From Dendrophyllia cribrosa (taxonomy: Eukaryota; Cnidaria; Anthozoa; Scleractinia; Dendrophylliidae): a DNA stretch of 64,000 nucleotides. Where the stretch lies: positions 31,058,785-31,122,784 of the forward strand of contig JAJLRJ010000004.1 of assembly GCA_024195265.1 (NCBI GenBank), given 5' to 3'. Within the stretch, counting starts at the first letter, position 1. The number at the start of each line of letters is the position of its first letter. The notes under the pieces were generated by a model. That model saw only the letters and a list, made by a program, of their open reading frames with translations. It searched no databases and was not told the DNA's origin. This document shows, piece after piece, positions 1 through 13,100 of this stretch. Made by a program: the position numbers and the translations under genes.

Positions 1-775
1 CAGACTTGCTATTTTTAGAACTGTATCACTATTAGTGTTTTTAATGGGAAACCATCTGTCAACAATGTTGCCACGATGATTTTATTTCCGTTCAGGGAAG
101 GCTGTTCGTCTTCCGAGTTTCTATTTCTATTCTACACTTAATTCTTCATACCACTGATCAGTTTCCCGGCAAATGCTACCCTTGGCTAGACCAAAACTCT
201 CTGATTTCTACACCCTCTCCTAGACTAAACTGCTTGAAAACCATACCTTTCACAGCGGCACATACCCATATAGCTTATATATGATAATGCCCCCCCCCCC
301 CCCCCCCCCCCTTCCAAATCCTGGGGGTGACAGGGTATTTCTGAAGGCGCGGAGTACAAGTGCTTTAAGCACTTGACTTTCGACCGATAGACTCCTAATA
401 AAAAGCAACTGTAGACATGATACTTTGTTCCATTTTGCCCGTCTCCAAACAGGAAAGCCTCACAAAATGCTGAGTGTTACCCCGGATGTCACAGACACCC
501 GAGTATAGCGCCAGTCCACTTGAACCTTCCAGAACTACTGCATAGGGTTGGAGCAGACGTCACCTATTCTAAACGACTTTTTGCTCAATGCAATTTTCTA
601 TTTTCATGCGTCTGCTCGTATTTTTAGCAAAAAAAGAAACCTATGTTCTTGAAAACATACATGAATTAAAGCTCTATTAAGGGGCTAAAAATGGCACCCA
701 ACAGTGACATTTTTTTTTAAATACACCAGTTGCTGCAAGTCAGTGTGCCTCAATTTCTTTGTTTTATGTCTGTAG
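1..775 (+). other. Upstream intron with poly-C run
   Basis: No exon is seen. A run of 22 C lies at 290-311. The rest looks like unique intron sequence. Confidence 0.6.
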
Positions 776-944
776 ACTGCAAGATCGTTTGGAAGCAGTG
801 GACGAGGAAACGGGACTTATGGAAGATTGGCGTGAGAAATACGACATCCTGAAGTCTGGCATGGATGCCGCTGACGAAAAAGTCGCGGAAGGAGAGAAGG
901 CGAAGAGCCACGAAGAGATAGAGAATTGCTACGGAATGCTCAAG
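776..944 (+). CDS. Exon 1 in window: repeat 1, helix A/B part
   Basis: Acceptor TGTAG at 771-775 and donor GTGAGG at 945. It begins with the last base of a split Arg codon (RLQDRLEAVDEETG) and ends phase 0 at MLK. It has the helix A Trp (MEDWREKYDIL) but lacks the PIG.D.....RQ motif of later repeats. The upstream partner exon is outside the window. Confidence 0.85.
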
Positions 945-1081
945 GTGAGGTTTGGTTTTCCAAATGTCTCCCTTCTTCCCGTGGTCGGTTTCATAAATGA
1001 GCTTTACAATATAATTACAATGTAATTGTAATTGTAGTTATGTAAATAATGTATTGCTTAAAATAAAGTTGTAAAAAAAAT

Positions 1082-1113
<32 letters not shown>

Positions 1114-4100
1114 GAGCTTTAAGTGCGCAAGACTACAGTCTAAAATGCCAGAGTTTTCCAAGTGGAGGCTTTGACGGTCAGCATTAGATAACATCAACTG
1201 ACACCGCCTATTCCTTCACATGTCTCAGAAGTGAATTACGCTCATTTTTTCTGACTTGAATAGCCCTTGTGCATGTTTACGTTTCACTGGCTTATTTCAC
1301 CCCCAAGCCTCGCTTTCGAAGTGTAAAAACCAGTGACAATCTCATCAATATATTATCAAAGGAGCAAGGTTGAAAGAATACCCACTCAAAAACAACGTGA
1401 ACTTGTCAAAGGGTTGCAAGGAATGTAGTACAAACGAGGCTTGATGGTGAATTTTGAGCTGGTGACGTCATCATGCGTAAGGCCTATTTAGTCTATTTAA
1501 GTCGACACTTGGAATTTTTCGTTATCCAAAATCGAACCTCTCACGTCAGTTTGGTGTCTCGACTGTTCAAGAGACTACACTACCAGCCTACACTATCCTA
1601 CTACCTATCGGTTTAAATTTCACCATATGACATGCCATATTGCATTCTCTTCCTGAGAACGGACCTCGTTTATGCCCTTCCTTAGAACGGACCTCTTTTT
1701 CCTTTTTTTGCGTTATGTAATTCTCAGTAAGGTGTCCGAGGTGCAGGTGGATGTTATCTAATGCTAACCGGCTTTAAGAACAGACGCATCACAAGGAACT
1801 GAAGGAAAGGATTCAATAGCTGGCGTGAATGTGGAATGATATGCCACTATTCTTGTTTTGTTATTTCTTAGGATTTATCAAAAGGCCTTGCTCTCATGGA
1901 ACCTGAAATGACCAGCACACTGGATCATGGCAGACAGATGGCTTCAAATGAGAGTCTTAGCAGCGATTGTCGCAAAGAGGTGTCCCAAGATGTAAAGTAT
2001 TTGGACGAAAGATGGAGGACACTCATGAAAAAGACGGAAGACGAATACGCTAGGTATGCGGTCTACAGCTGAACGGACATACATGTACATCTCTTAGGGC
2101 GTGATTAATAGTTTCTCAACTTTCTTAGGGAAGCCTTTTCGTTTTCATGACTTTGGAAGTCGTTACTATATTCATCGTTAAACGTATTTTCACAAAATTG
2201 TATTATATCGAGTGCTATCAATAAGACCAGAAACCCATAAGTGGGTTGAAACGTGCAACTGTCTCTTGTACGCTTCAAAAAAAGCTTCCGATTATTCAAT
2301 TTGCTAAGAAGTTGTTACAGCCATATTTGGAAAATCAAGATAAAAATATTAACCAATCAATTCGCTAGAACAACTTGCTTCCAATCTCGAGGGACCGAGG
2401 GGTTTCCAAATATGGTACTAAACAAAAAATGAATATTCGGAAGCTGTGAATACGCGTTACACGTTTCAACCCACTTATGGGTTTCTGATAAGACTTCATT
2501 AAGAATAAGTGAGTACCAAATAGAAGTCTATTTCCGGGGCTTTTTTCGGTTCATATCTTCTTTTGCTATCGCAAAGAGCAGTTCATCGTTATCTCTTTTA
2601 CTCTTGCAATCAAACCTTGAGTCACGTGATCTGGTTCTAACTTTTCAGTCCGCGAATGAAATCTTCTAGTGTGGCCATTCAATTGAATGCTACTGAGCAG
2701 TACTTTCCTGTCGTACTGTTTATTTTGCTGTACAATGTGGCTCTACCTTTCGAGTCCGCGAATGAAATCTTGCAGTGTGCCATACATTCAATTGAAAGCT
2801 ATTGAGGAGTTCTTCCTGTGGTGCTGTTTATTTTGCTGTACAAGGTGGTTCTAACTTTTGAGTCCGTGGATGAAATCCTACAGTGTGACCATTCATACAA
2901 AAGCTACTGAGCAGTACTTTCCTGTGGTGCAGTTAATTTGCTGTACGATGTGTTTCTAACTTTTGAGTCCGTGAATGAAATCCTAAAGTGTTACCATTCA
3001 AATGAAAGCTCTTCGGTAGTACATTCCTATAACAAAGTGATTTTTTTTTTCGGCATTTGACTTTTAATTTGACCAATTGATTATCTGGTTACTTTGTTGT
3101 TGTAGACTTGGAGTACAGCTTGGAGAGTCCCAAGCCAAACAAAGAAACTTAGCGACTTGGCATGAACGATGCGATGATCTTCAAGAATGGGTAACAGACA
3201 GGTATACAAGGCTGCGTTCCCGACCCTCCTCCCCAGAGGCCTCGTTTGGCGGAATAAAAAGACAGCAAAGCGTTATTGAGGTTAGACTATAGAAGTCGAA
3301 AACAGTTCACGTTTGCTTTGCTTTTGCATTATTACACCGGCCCATTTGATTCTAGCCGGACCAAACAGAAATTTTAAATTGTGTCATGAAACCAAAGCAT
3401 CACGCAAGCCACGTACTCATCGGAATGATTTCATCGTTCCATTCCATTTTGCGCAGTTCATAAATTATATATAATCTATTTTATATATTCATTGTCCTCT
3501 AATTTATTCTTATTGGGCGATATGACTCTCTATTTTCCAATTCTCCATAATACACCTTGTTTGCCTACCAATTTTTGCTTAAACTATTGTTTTCAAATGC
3601 TATTGGGAGGACTGCATGTTCCCAAGAGCATTTAAAAACAATAGTTTATGCAAAATTTGGGGGGCAAACAAAGTGTATTACGGGGGATTGGAAAATAGAG
3701 AACTGATCGCTCCCAGTGTTGGAAGCCCTGGTAGCTCATTTGGTAGTGCTTTGCACTGGCAACGCGATGATCTAAAGCTTGTTTTATTATCTTGAAATAG
3801 TAAGAAAAGACTCCCCAAGACGGTTAAAGCAAAGAAATATATACATGTAAACAAAACAGACAAAATAATGGCTACAAAATTCCCCAATAGGGGAGCAGGG
3901 GTGGCGCAGTGGTGAGAGCACTCGCCTCCCACCAATGTGGCCCGGGTTTGATTCCCGGCCCGACGTCATATGTGGGTTGAATTTGTTGTTGGCTTTCTCC
4001 TTGCTCCGAGAGGTTTTTCTCCGGGTACTCCGGTTTTCCCCTCTTCTCAAAAACCAACACTTCCAAATTCCAATTCGATCCGCAATCCAAGGGCCACAGG

Positions 4101-7100
4101 TTTGTTAGTCTTATGACTATTTAGTGTCACCTTCGTTAAATAAAGATGATTTATTTATTTATTTATTTTACATGTGTGGCTGTAGAATCTTTTTATACAA
4201 TTCTGTTGTATATTTGGTGAACTTTGCGATACAACATTGAAATTAGAAAAGTGAAACTTCGATGTCGTGGTAGGATAGTGTCCCTTCAATGTTTTTCGTC
4301 GACCTCTTTTTTACTATTGTGCTTAGAATGGCTACAAATTACAGTATTTGCTGAAATCAACTTCTTTTTATAGGATTTAGTTCAAGACTTAGTTTCCAAA
4401 CAAGGTGAAGTCAACGAAATCATTGACGAGGGAAATCAAATTATCGAGGATGATTCCTTGCTAGAAGGAGAAAAGAAGGTAGTCCACGAAAAGATGATCG
4501 CTCTGCACAATGACTGGAACAAGCTAGCCACTTTAACGTCAGGCAAACAACAAAGGTAAATGAAAACCTTAAATTTCATTCTGCAAGATATCGAGAAATA
4601 GGCAACAGTAAATAAATTTGCTGTAATACAGTGTAACCGCTACTTCGGGGCGCCTCGATTAAGGAAACACCTCCGTTCAGAGAACACCTCCGTTAAGGGG
4701 ACACTTCTCGTGGTCCCAGCCGGCAAAACGCTCATATTACCTTAATAGATATCACCTCTATTAAAGGGACACCTCTATCAAGGGGACACTACTCCTGGTC
4801 CCTGCTGGCAAAATGCTCATATAGTCTTAACAATTATCACCTCTATTAAAGGGACGCTACTCCTGGGCCCGTTGGTGTCCCGTAGTAATGAGGTTGCAAT
4901 GTACCTTGGGTTTTATCCACAGGCAAGCGTAGGTTGCTTAAATCATATATCTGCATACATATCTGTATAATTCTTATTCTATACATCAATTTTTTATCCT
5001 TTAAACGCGGCGAAGGGTACTGTCAACAATTGTCAAATTTAATCTTTCATATGTTTATTTTGCTTTGTTTTGCGCTTTTCCCAGTAAACCACGACACCCA
5101 CGAATATTTTGGGCATTCACACTGATGAAGAGACAGACGTCTCGAAACGTTTGACATTTTCAAACATTTTCAGCGCATAAACATTTGCTTTTTTTTCATT
5201 ACTACACATGCGCTGTTGTGAAAACAATGGTGAATTTACGAATATTTTGGCTGCCTTCAGAGTAACACATTCGTGATGCATACGAGATGCATCACGTGTT
5301 ACATTTGTTTGTACCAGTGATAGCATTTTTTCGTGTTACATGTTTGAGTTCAAACACTGTACAAAGGAAAGTGTGATCACGCGATACAAAAAAGCTCATC
5401 ACGTGGTACAGACAAACGTATCACGTGATGCATTTGAAATTGACTCGCGGCATCGCGATCGCTACTCTGAAGGCGGCCATAACATTTCTGGGTGTCGTGG
5501 TTTACTTGGAAGAGAAGTACCTTGGTTTTCATTGGCCAAGATGTAGTAAAACCACATAAAGATGCATTGCATTTTGTCGGTGACCGATAAAATTTATGAA
5601 CTTCTGAGGTTAAACGTTAGTTGAAGAACTGGCCCTGAAAATTAGCAATGTAAAAATGTGATAATAGAGTAGCTGTAGTTTATGTTAAAAAACACAAGCT
5701 GTGCACAATATTGTGTCACTTTTAGAACGTAAGGCTAACAAATCCTAATAGAACCATTGTTGTTATTTGTTGGTTTCTTAAACTCAAAGACTATTGTGTT
5801 TTGTACGCGACCAAAATAAAAATGTACAGCAAACACACAATCACAGTGAGTCTTCACAAACAATATTTACTATGCTTAAACCATTTCTTCTTTCAGTGTG
5901 CAAGTCTTGCTACTTGAAAAAGAACAGCAACACTTAGACAAGACCCAACATTGGAGAAGGAAGATAGATCCTCTTATGATCTGGATCTCATCAGCGGAGA
6001 CCAAAGTCAACACTCAATTTGAGATTGCACCAGATCTGGATACAGTCAAGAAACAGAAACATGACTTGGAGGTATCATTGTGTATAACGGTTTTCTTTTA
6101 TATCCAAATCTATCATGGGAAATGAGTGGCTCTCCGCAATGCTTTAATTTTCCGGCTGCGCCCGTCGTCTAAACGAAAATGATCGAAAACGGCCGGCATC
6201 ATCGTTTTTCTCCCGTCAGCCTATCCGAGCGTTTTCGATCCTTTTAGTGCGGACAAGAGGAGAAAGTTAGCCAGTTTATATTGACAAAATCGCCTTAAAA
6301 ACATGTAATGGTTTGTTATTCGTTGTTTGGTATTAGGATTTTAACGACGAAATGCTCTCGCATCAACGCGAGGTAAGCGACACTCTGGGGACTGGAGACA
6401 AACTGCTCAAAGATTCCGAACTTCCTGAAGACGACCGAACCGCGATACAGAAAGAGGTCCTGGACCTGAGCCACCGCTGGGAGAATCTCGAGGAGTTAGT
6501 GTCGTGGAAAAGTGACAGGTATTGCAACTTGTGAGCAGTAGACAGGTAGCGTGACAGGTATTGCAACTTGTGAGCAGTAGGCAGGTAGCGTGACAGGTAT
6601 TGCAACTTGTTAGCAGTAGACAAGTAGCGTGACAATTCTGTGGCAAAAGACCTTTTCACTGATACGGCCACCATATTTGAATTGCCCCCTGGGAATACCA
6701 TAATGACCATTCAATTTAATATATTTCTTTGTTTACAGTTAATTTAAATGATCATTATGGGATGTCCAGGGGTCAAAATCAATATGGTTGCCCTATTGTT
6801 TAAAGGTCTTCTCAATGCTCCCTGAGTCCTTTGGGCAACGTTTCGTATATCTACTGACTTCTTCCGTAGCTTGAGGCTTTCTACCAAAAAAAAATTATCG
6901 CGGCATGCAGTTATACGGCAACTAAAGGAGTATAATTAGAGCCTGAAACAATATTAAAGCCTCGACGGGACTCGAACCCAGGACCTTTTGCGATTCCGGT
7001 GTAAACGCTGAGCTGCAAGGCCAGATGGGAGCTTGGCTTGAGAGTGTCAACAGACACTCAATAACAACAGACAGACGACTAAAATAATCTCCTACAGAAT

Positions 7101-10100
7101 TAATCCCGTCGATACGGACAAATGTGTCTAATGCGCTGCGTCAGACAGCTACAAGTATTTATCAGTTTGGTTAAAAGAAAAGTGCATAGTCCAGTCGTTC
7201 TTTTTATTATTCTTGTGGGGGTTGGATAAGGTACTACACAGTATTGTTCTTAAAAACAATACAATACACCAATTACGTCAATTATGAGTACAGGCTTAAT
7301 AGGGGCACCCCATAAATCGTCATGTTAATTCTTGTTTTTACTTCTCAGAATTGATGACACGATCGTTAAGCTCAAGATTCAACAAGAAGACAAGCTGGAG
7401 AAATGGCACGAGGGCCTGGGTGACATTAATAACTGGGTGATAAAGACTAAAGTCAAGGTTGACGCACAAACCACACTCGCTTCTGATGTGGACGGTGCTC
7501 TCGAACAAATCGATGATTTTCAGGTCTGTTGATATTATCATATCGTCGTTTTTGTATTGATTTTGTTTTATATTGTCTGTTTGTTTGTTTGTTTGTTTGT
7601 TGCTACTTTACTTTTTTATGATATGAACTTCAATTAATTTCATGTTTCTTTCTAGGCAAGGATTTTTTATGCGATTTTTTTCGCGCTCTCCAACGCAACT
7701 TTTGAACAAAACGGTCCAAATGTTTTCAAGTTGCAATCCATTTTTTATTAGCAAAAAACAGTTATAGTTTAAGAGCACTGGTAGAGTTCAGATAAACAAA
7801 ACTGAACTGCAAATAACAACAGATGGCATGATCCGTTTATATGCTTTTCATTAATCTCATGTAGGAGGTTATCAAGGACGCTCCAGTGTACCAAGAAAAA
7901 GTCACCCACCTCAACGAGTTCAGCGGCAATCTGGTGTCAGATCCCTGCCTTGGTGAAGAAGAACGGAAAGTTGTGCGCAAAGAGACTGCCGTCTGTAATG
8001 AAAAGTGGAACGAACTCGTGAATATCGCCAACGCTAAGCAGGCGAGGTAACTAATTAATTACAAACGGGTATCCAACTGTCTCGTGTCTCATTGGTTGGC
8101 GTCATAGTAGAATCTATGACTTTACTTTTTGTTACTTTCGTCTTATAACCAGTAGTTCAGTTGTTATAGCAACAAGGTAATTGTTTTCGATACTCTGCGG
8201 AGTCTACAGACTTTTTTCTTTGTTTTTCCTGATGGCTTATCTTTCTTATCTGAGAAAATAGCAAGTAGGAACTTGCAGTGCGGTGACTTCCAACTTTTGT
8301 ATGCACGGGTTTTGCTTGCGATGACTTGCATAACGTTAATCAAGCTCAAGTTGGCAAGTAACTAAGTAAACGCTATTTTTTCACCGCTTGATCACCAACG
8401 AAAGTTACCAGCAAGTTGCCTTTAGTGCGTGCGATGCTGTATTCTCCTTCTTGTGAAGTGCCCATTTCGGCCACCAAACGCAGGTCTGTATGCAAGTAAG
8501 CATTTTCACACATTTTGTCTCCATTTGGCCAGAGCGTAAGAGTTCAAAACAAGCAACATTATGGCAGACCCACAATTGCTTTCGGCAGCAACAGAAAACT
8601 GTTCTGTATGTAAAAAAAATATTGTTTTCTTTAGAATGGAGGAAAACCTGGATAAGTTAGAACGACAGCAACAAGATGCTTTGGAGCGTTGGAGGATTCG
8701 TTCCGAAAGAGCAGGACTGTCATTAGATAAGCTAGAGGGCCAGATATCGGTTATTGATGACCCAATAGGAGATAACCTGGAGACTATTAGGAGGCAGGAG
8801 GATGCATTTGAGGTACATTCGAGAGTTATGATTTTATTGTCGAATCTCATTTATACATTTCCAGCTTATTATAGCCTTTTTTTCCTCCGTGAAAGCAGAA
8901 CGTGATTTAATTTTTATGAGCCCTTTGACTCTATCTAGACAGGTGTTTAAGTAATATACAGTGAAACTTGCCATAAGTAGACATCACTGAGAAAACATTA
9001 ATTAAAAGAAATTTAAAACAAAACCGCGGTCTTACTCAATTTCAATCTGTCCAACCCTAATATTTAAACGCTATTTACTGTAAACAATGTCAAGTAGGCA
9101 AATAGCACAGACTAGAAAAATATTAATCTCCTTAAAATAACCAACTTATAAACAGATATGGAGGTCTATTTAGTTTGACTTCGTTTAAATAACCGGCCCA
9201 AAGTGTCCACTAAAGAGAGGCCAGGTTCCTAAGGAGAGGCTAGGGTTCCTCCCCCGCGTGGTGTCCGTTGTCTGAGGTGCGACTGCGCTGTGAAAGAACT
9301 TAAATTTTGCCAAAAAGGAACAAGCATGGTTTAGTGGAGGCGCGGTGGTGTAATGGTTAGCCTGTGCGGTGGTGTAGTGGTTAGCCTGTGCGGTGGTGTA
9401 GTGGTTAGCTTGTGCGGTGGTGTAGTGGTTAGCGCGTTGGAAATTCAACCTGAAGGTCATTGGCTCGAGGCCTGGCCTCTACTGTCGTGCTGTCGTCCAG
9501 AAGGACGTCGGACACCTTATTGAGACTTATATAACGTAATGTCGACACTTGAATTTAAAGTATCAAAAAGAAAATCTAAAATCCCCACTCAGGATTGAAC
9601 CTGTGACCTCAGCTAGGCTTACGCTTACATAGCCTACCGTACCACTGTACCACCAGCTTCTCGGGTTGCTTAGTCCTAAATTGAACTATATAACTGCTAT
9701 TCCTAACCTCAACTGAAAGCTAACCAATTACTCCGTTATATAAGTCTCAATAAGGTGTCCGACGTCCTTCTGACGGTATGATTTGGGCTTGACCGTGTAT
9801 GAATGGGCACCGCTGACATAATCATGCTAGGGGTAACCCTGCGATGGACTAACATCCCATCCAGGGGAGAGTAGCAATATTCCTAGTCGCTTCATGCTCA
9901 AGAAACCGGGCTAAGTGAACACATGCATGTTTCCTTAATATCTCTAGATCTTTTCTAACGAGGTGAATTTGAACACGTCGCACATGATTGATACGTTTGC
10001 TTTGGGCGAGCAAGTCAGGAAGGATTCTAAGCTGACTATGAAAAAGAAAGAGGAGGTGAACGAGCACTTCAACTCACTGGTAGCGCGCTGGGACCGAGTC

Positions 10101-13100
10101 AAGGACTTCATTGCCTTGAGAAATGAAAGGTATGCAACACCACATGGTGGCTCTTACCATTTTAAGGTATCATGGTACCTCAAAACACCACTTTGCTTTT
10201 GCGCCTTTCTATTGCTGTATGCCTCATTTTAAAAGCCCAGCAAAATATATATTTTCTGAAAGCTTAAAGTGCTACTGCGATCAAATTTTTGATTTTCATA
10301 TTTTTACATCTTCGTGTACAATTAGACTTTCTTACTTATCTTGCCAAATTTCAATCCATTACGAACATCAGAAGTCATTTTATTTAAACATTTATGTCCG
10401 AGAATTTACGGCCGCCATTAATCAACCTTGTTCCAAGGCCTGGTTGCGAATAGGATAAAGTGACGTCAAAGGCTCAAACATACCTCACGGGTTTAAATTA
10501 TAATAACAATGAGCATAGAAAATTGCACGAAGAACAAGTCCAATGTTTTTGTTGCGTTTTCGCGTGATTTTCAATACTTATTGTTATTATAATTTCAACC
10601 CGTGAGGTATGTTTGAGCCTTTGACGTCACTTTATCCCTTTCGCAACCAAGCATGGAACACGGTTGATTAATGGCGGCCGTAAATTCTCGAACATAAATG
10701 TTAAAATAAAATGACTTCTGATGTTCGTAATGGATTGAAGTTTGGCAAGACGAGTAAGAAAGTATAATTGTACACGAAGATGTAAAAAAAGGAAATCAAA
10801 AATTTGATCGCAGTAGCACTTTAATAGTTAAAGATTACGTAAACGTGTTTATTTGAAGAAAACCCAATTAATGCGTTTTGAATATTTATACATCCTTCAA
10901 AAATTAAGTTCCGCACCAGCCCGAAATGATCTAAATGATCAACATTGTCTAGAAAACCTTGTCCGATTTTTATCTTTTGATTTCGTTCAAACGTTGTGGT
11001 CCATTAAATGCGAAGGAATGAATGTTTTTCGAACTTGACATTGAACTGCATACAGGGCACAAACCAGACAAGTTATCAACACGAAAATTTGGTTTTATCA
11101 GCGTTAAACCGGCTTTTCATTTGACTATTTATTCTTGTTTTTCACGTTACCTTGTTTTCATCAATAGCGCAGCTTCACCATTTGATATCTTAACCACACA
11201 TAACCCACAATTTTTTTTATTCGCTTTGACGAAGGGCTAACACTCGAAACGTCAGCTTTTTAATTTATTTATCATGGCCCAATTTTCGTTATCAACTCAT
11301 GTTTTTTTGTTTTGTAACAACTGAGCTTCGATTGGAACTAAATACTTTATCTCTGGCTGAGAGGGTTTTAAACCAACCGACAACAAATCAAACTTTGTAA
11401 TATGACTGAGGTAATATGAAGGTAATTTATCACGTTTATTTTTTCCAAGACTCGACGAAGCTTCCAAGAGGCTTCAGCGGGAGAGAAGAAACAAGCTTCA
11501 TGACTGGGAAGAACGACTGACCTCCGTTGACAGCTTTCTGCGTAAAGCTGAGAGGGAAACAGAAAGACTTGAACCTATTGGAGACGACTTGGAGACTCTC
11601 AGAAGACAAAATGATGATTTTGAGGTACCGAACTTTAGACCCTATCCGAAAATAACAGCCGATTTATAATAGTCCATTTTACAGTTGTGTACTTGGTGAC
11701 CGTACCTTTGAGTGGAAGCAAGGCTGAAGGTGACCTTGCTTTGATTCAAACCTTTCTGCCTTTCATATGTTAATAATGTTTTTCTCATGCTAACTAGCTA
11801 AATTTACATCTGAAAAGCTCCAAGGTCTGTATCATAGCAAGGTCACCTTCAGCCTCTCTTCCACTCAAAGGCCAGGACACTAAGAAGACAACTGTAAAAT
11901 GGACTATTGTTTTATGTACATGTTAATTAACTGGCATCTTGTCCTCGTTTTAGAGTGAACAATTCTGCACATGCTAACGAGCCCAACAGAGTTTAGCAAA
12001 ACCTCAGAATACCCAGTCCCAGCAACTTATTTGCATCTCGTTACTATTTTCCATGTTTGCTGGACGATTTTCGGTGACTGTCTCTCCTTTAACTTTCAGC
12101 ATTCCATGAGTCTGCTCCTTGGGCCACAGAAGCGAGTGTACGACTTTGGAAAATTTACAGACGACCTCCTGGCTGATCCGGTCATCGACGATCAAAACAA
12201 ACAAAGCATGGCAAGCGATAAAGACGACCGTCTTGAGCGATGGGCAAGGGTCGCCGACAGGACAAACAATCACCGTGCCAAGTAATCATGCTCTTGTTAA
12301 TAATTCACCCATTTTCAACATGGCAAATCGAAGCGTGACGATGGTTTGGAAACCTGATCTTAATTAGCATAGATTTTGGCGATTTTCTTTCTTCCCTTTC
12401 TCTGTATATAAGCCGGTTTTTTTTTTTTTAAGAGTGTTTCATCAGGCCCCGGTTGTTCGAAAGGCGGATAGCGCTATCCACCGGATAAATCACTATCCAG
12501 TGGATAACACAAAGGATTTGATAACACAAAGGATTTTGTTTTACTTGTCCACTGGATAGTGATTTATCCAGTGGATAGCGCTATCCACCTTTTAAACAAC
12601 CGGGGCAAGGTGTCCAAACACCTCGAACTTTGAGCCAGTACAATAAATTCAGCAGAACTTAAAAGAAGTGTCCTAGAATTTTCAAGTTTCTTCTTATTTC
12701 TATGGGTTTTTTTATGTTGCAGAAACTATTGATGGTTGTGGGTATTGTTCATGATTGTCTTTTGAATCTTTTGTTTTACGTCATATGTACACTTTCTGTT
12801 TTGAATCTTTTGGTTTACGTTATATGCTGATCGCAACATTCGTAACACCAAGAAATTGCCATTTCTATCCTGGCGATCCCTTGTTAAAGAGATTTACGTG
12901 GTTTTCAATATGAAACAAAAACATATTTGTCCCTTCTTTGCTTTTCCATGCGCTAAATCACCAAAACTCGGATGATAGTAAATAGCGTTTTCCAAGATTT
13001 TTAAACAGTGCAACTTAAATAAATACTTTCTGTTTACTTTCAGATTGCAACAAAAACTGTCCATGTTGGAGAAATGTGAGGACGAAGTTTCCAGGTGGAA

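Noticed and set aside
290..311. Poly-C runs here and at 51019-51039 as regulatory G-quadruplex sites
   Set aside because: Homopolymers of this length are common slippage tracts and nothing else supports a role.
6363..6710. - strand frame with three identical blocks
   Set aside because: Produced by the 39-bp tandem repeat at the exon 6 donor.
6950..7034. Functional tRNA gene on - strand
   Set aside because: The anticodon stem does not pair; a SINE or pseudo-tRNA fits better.
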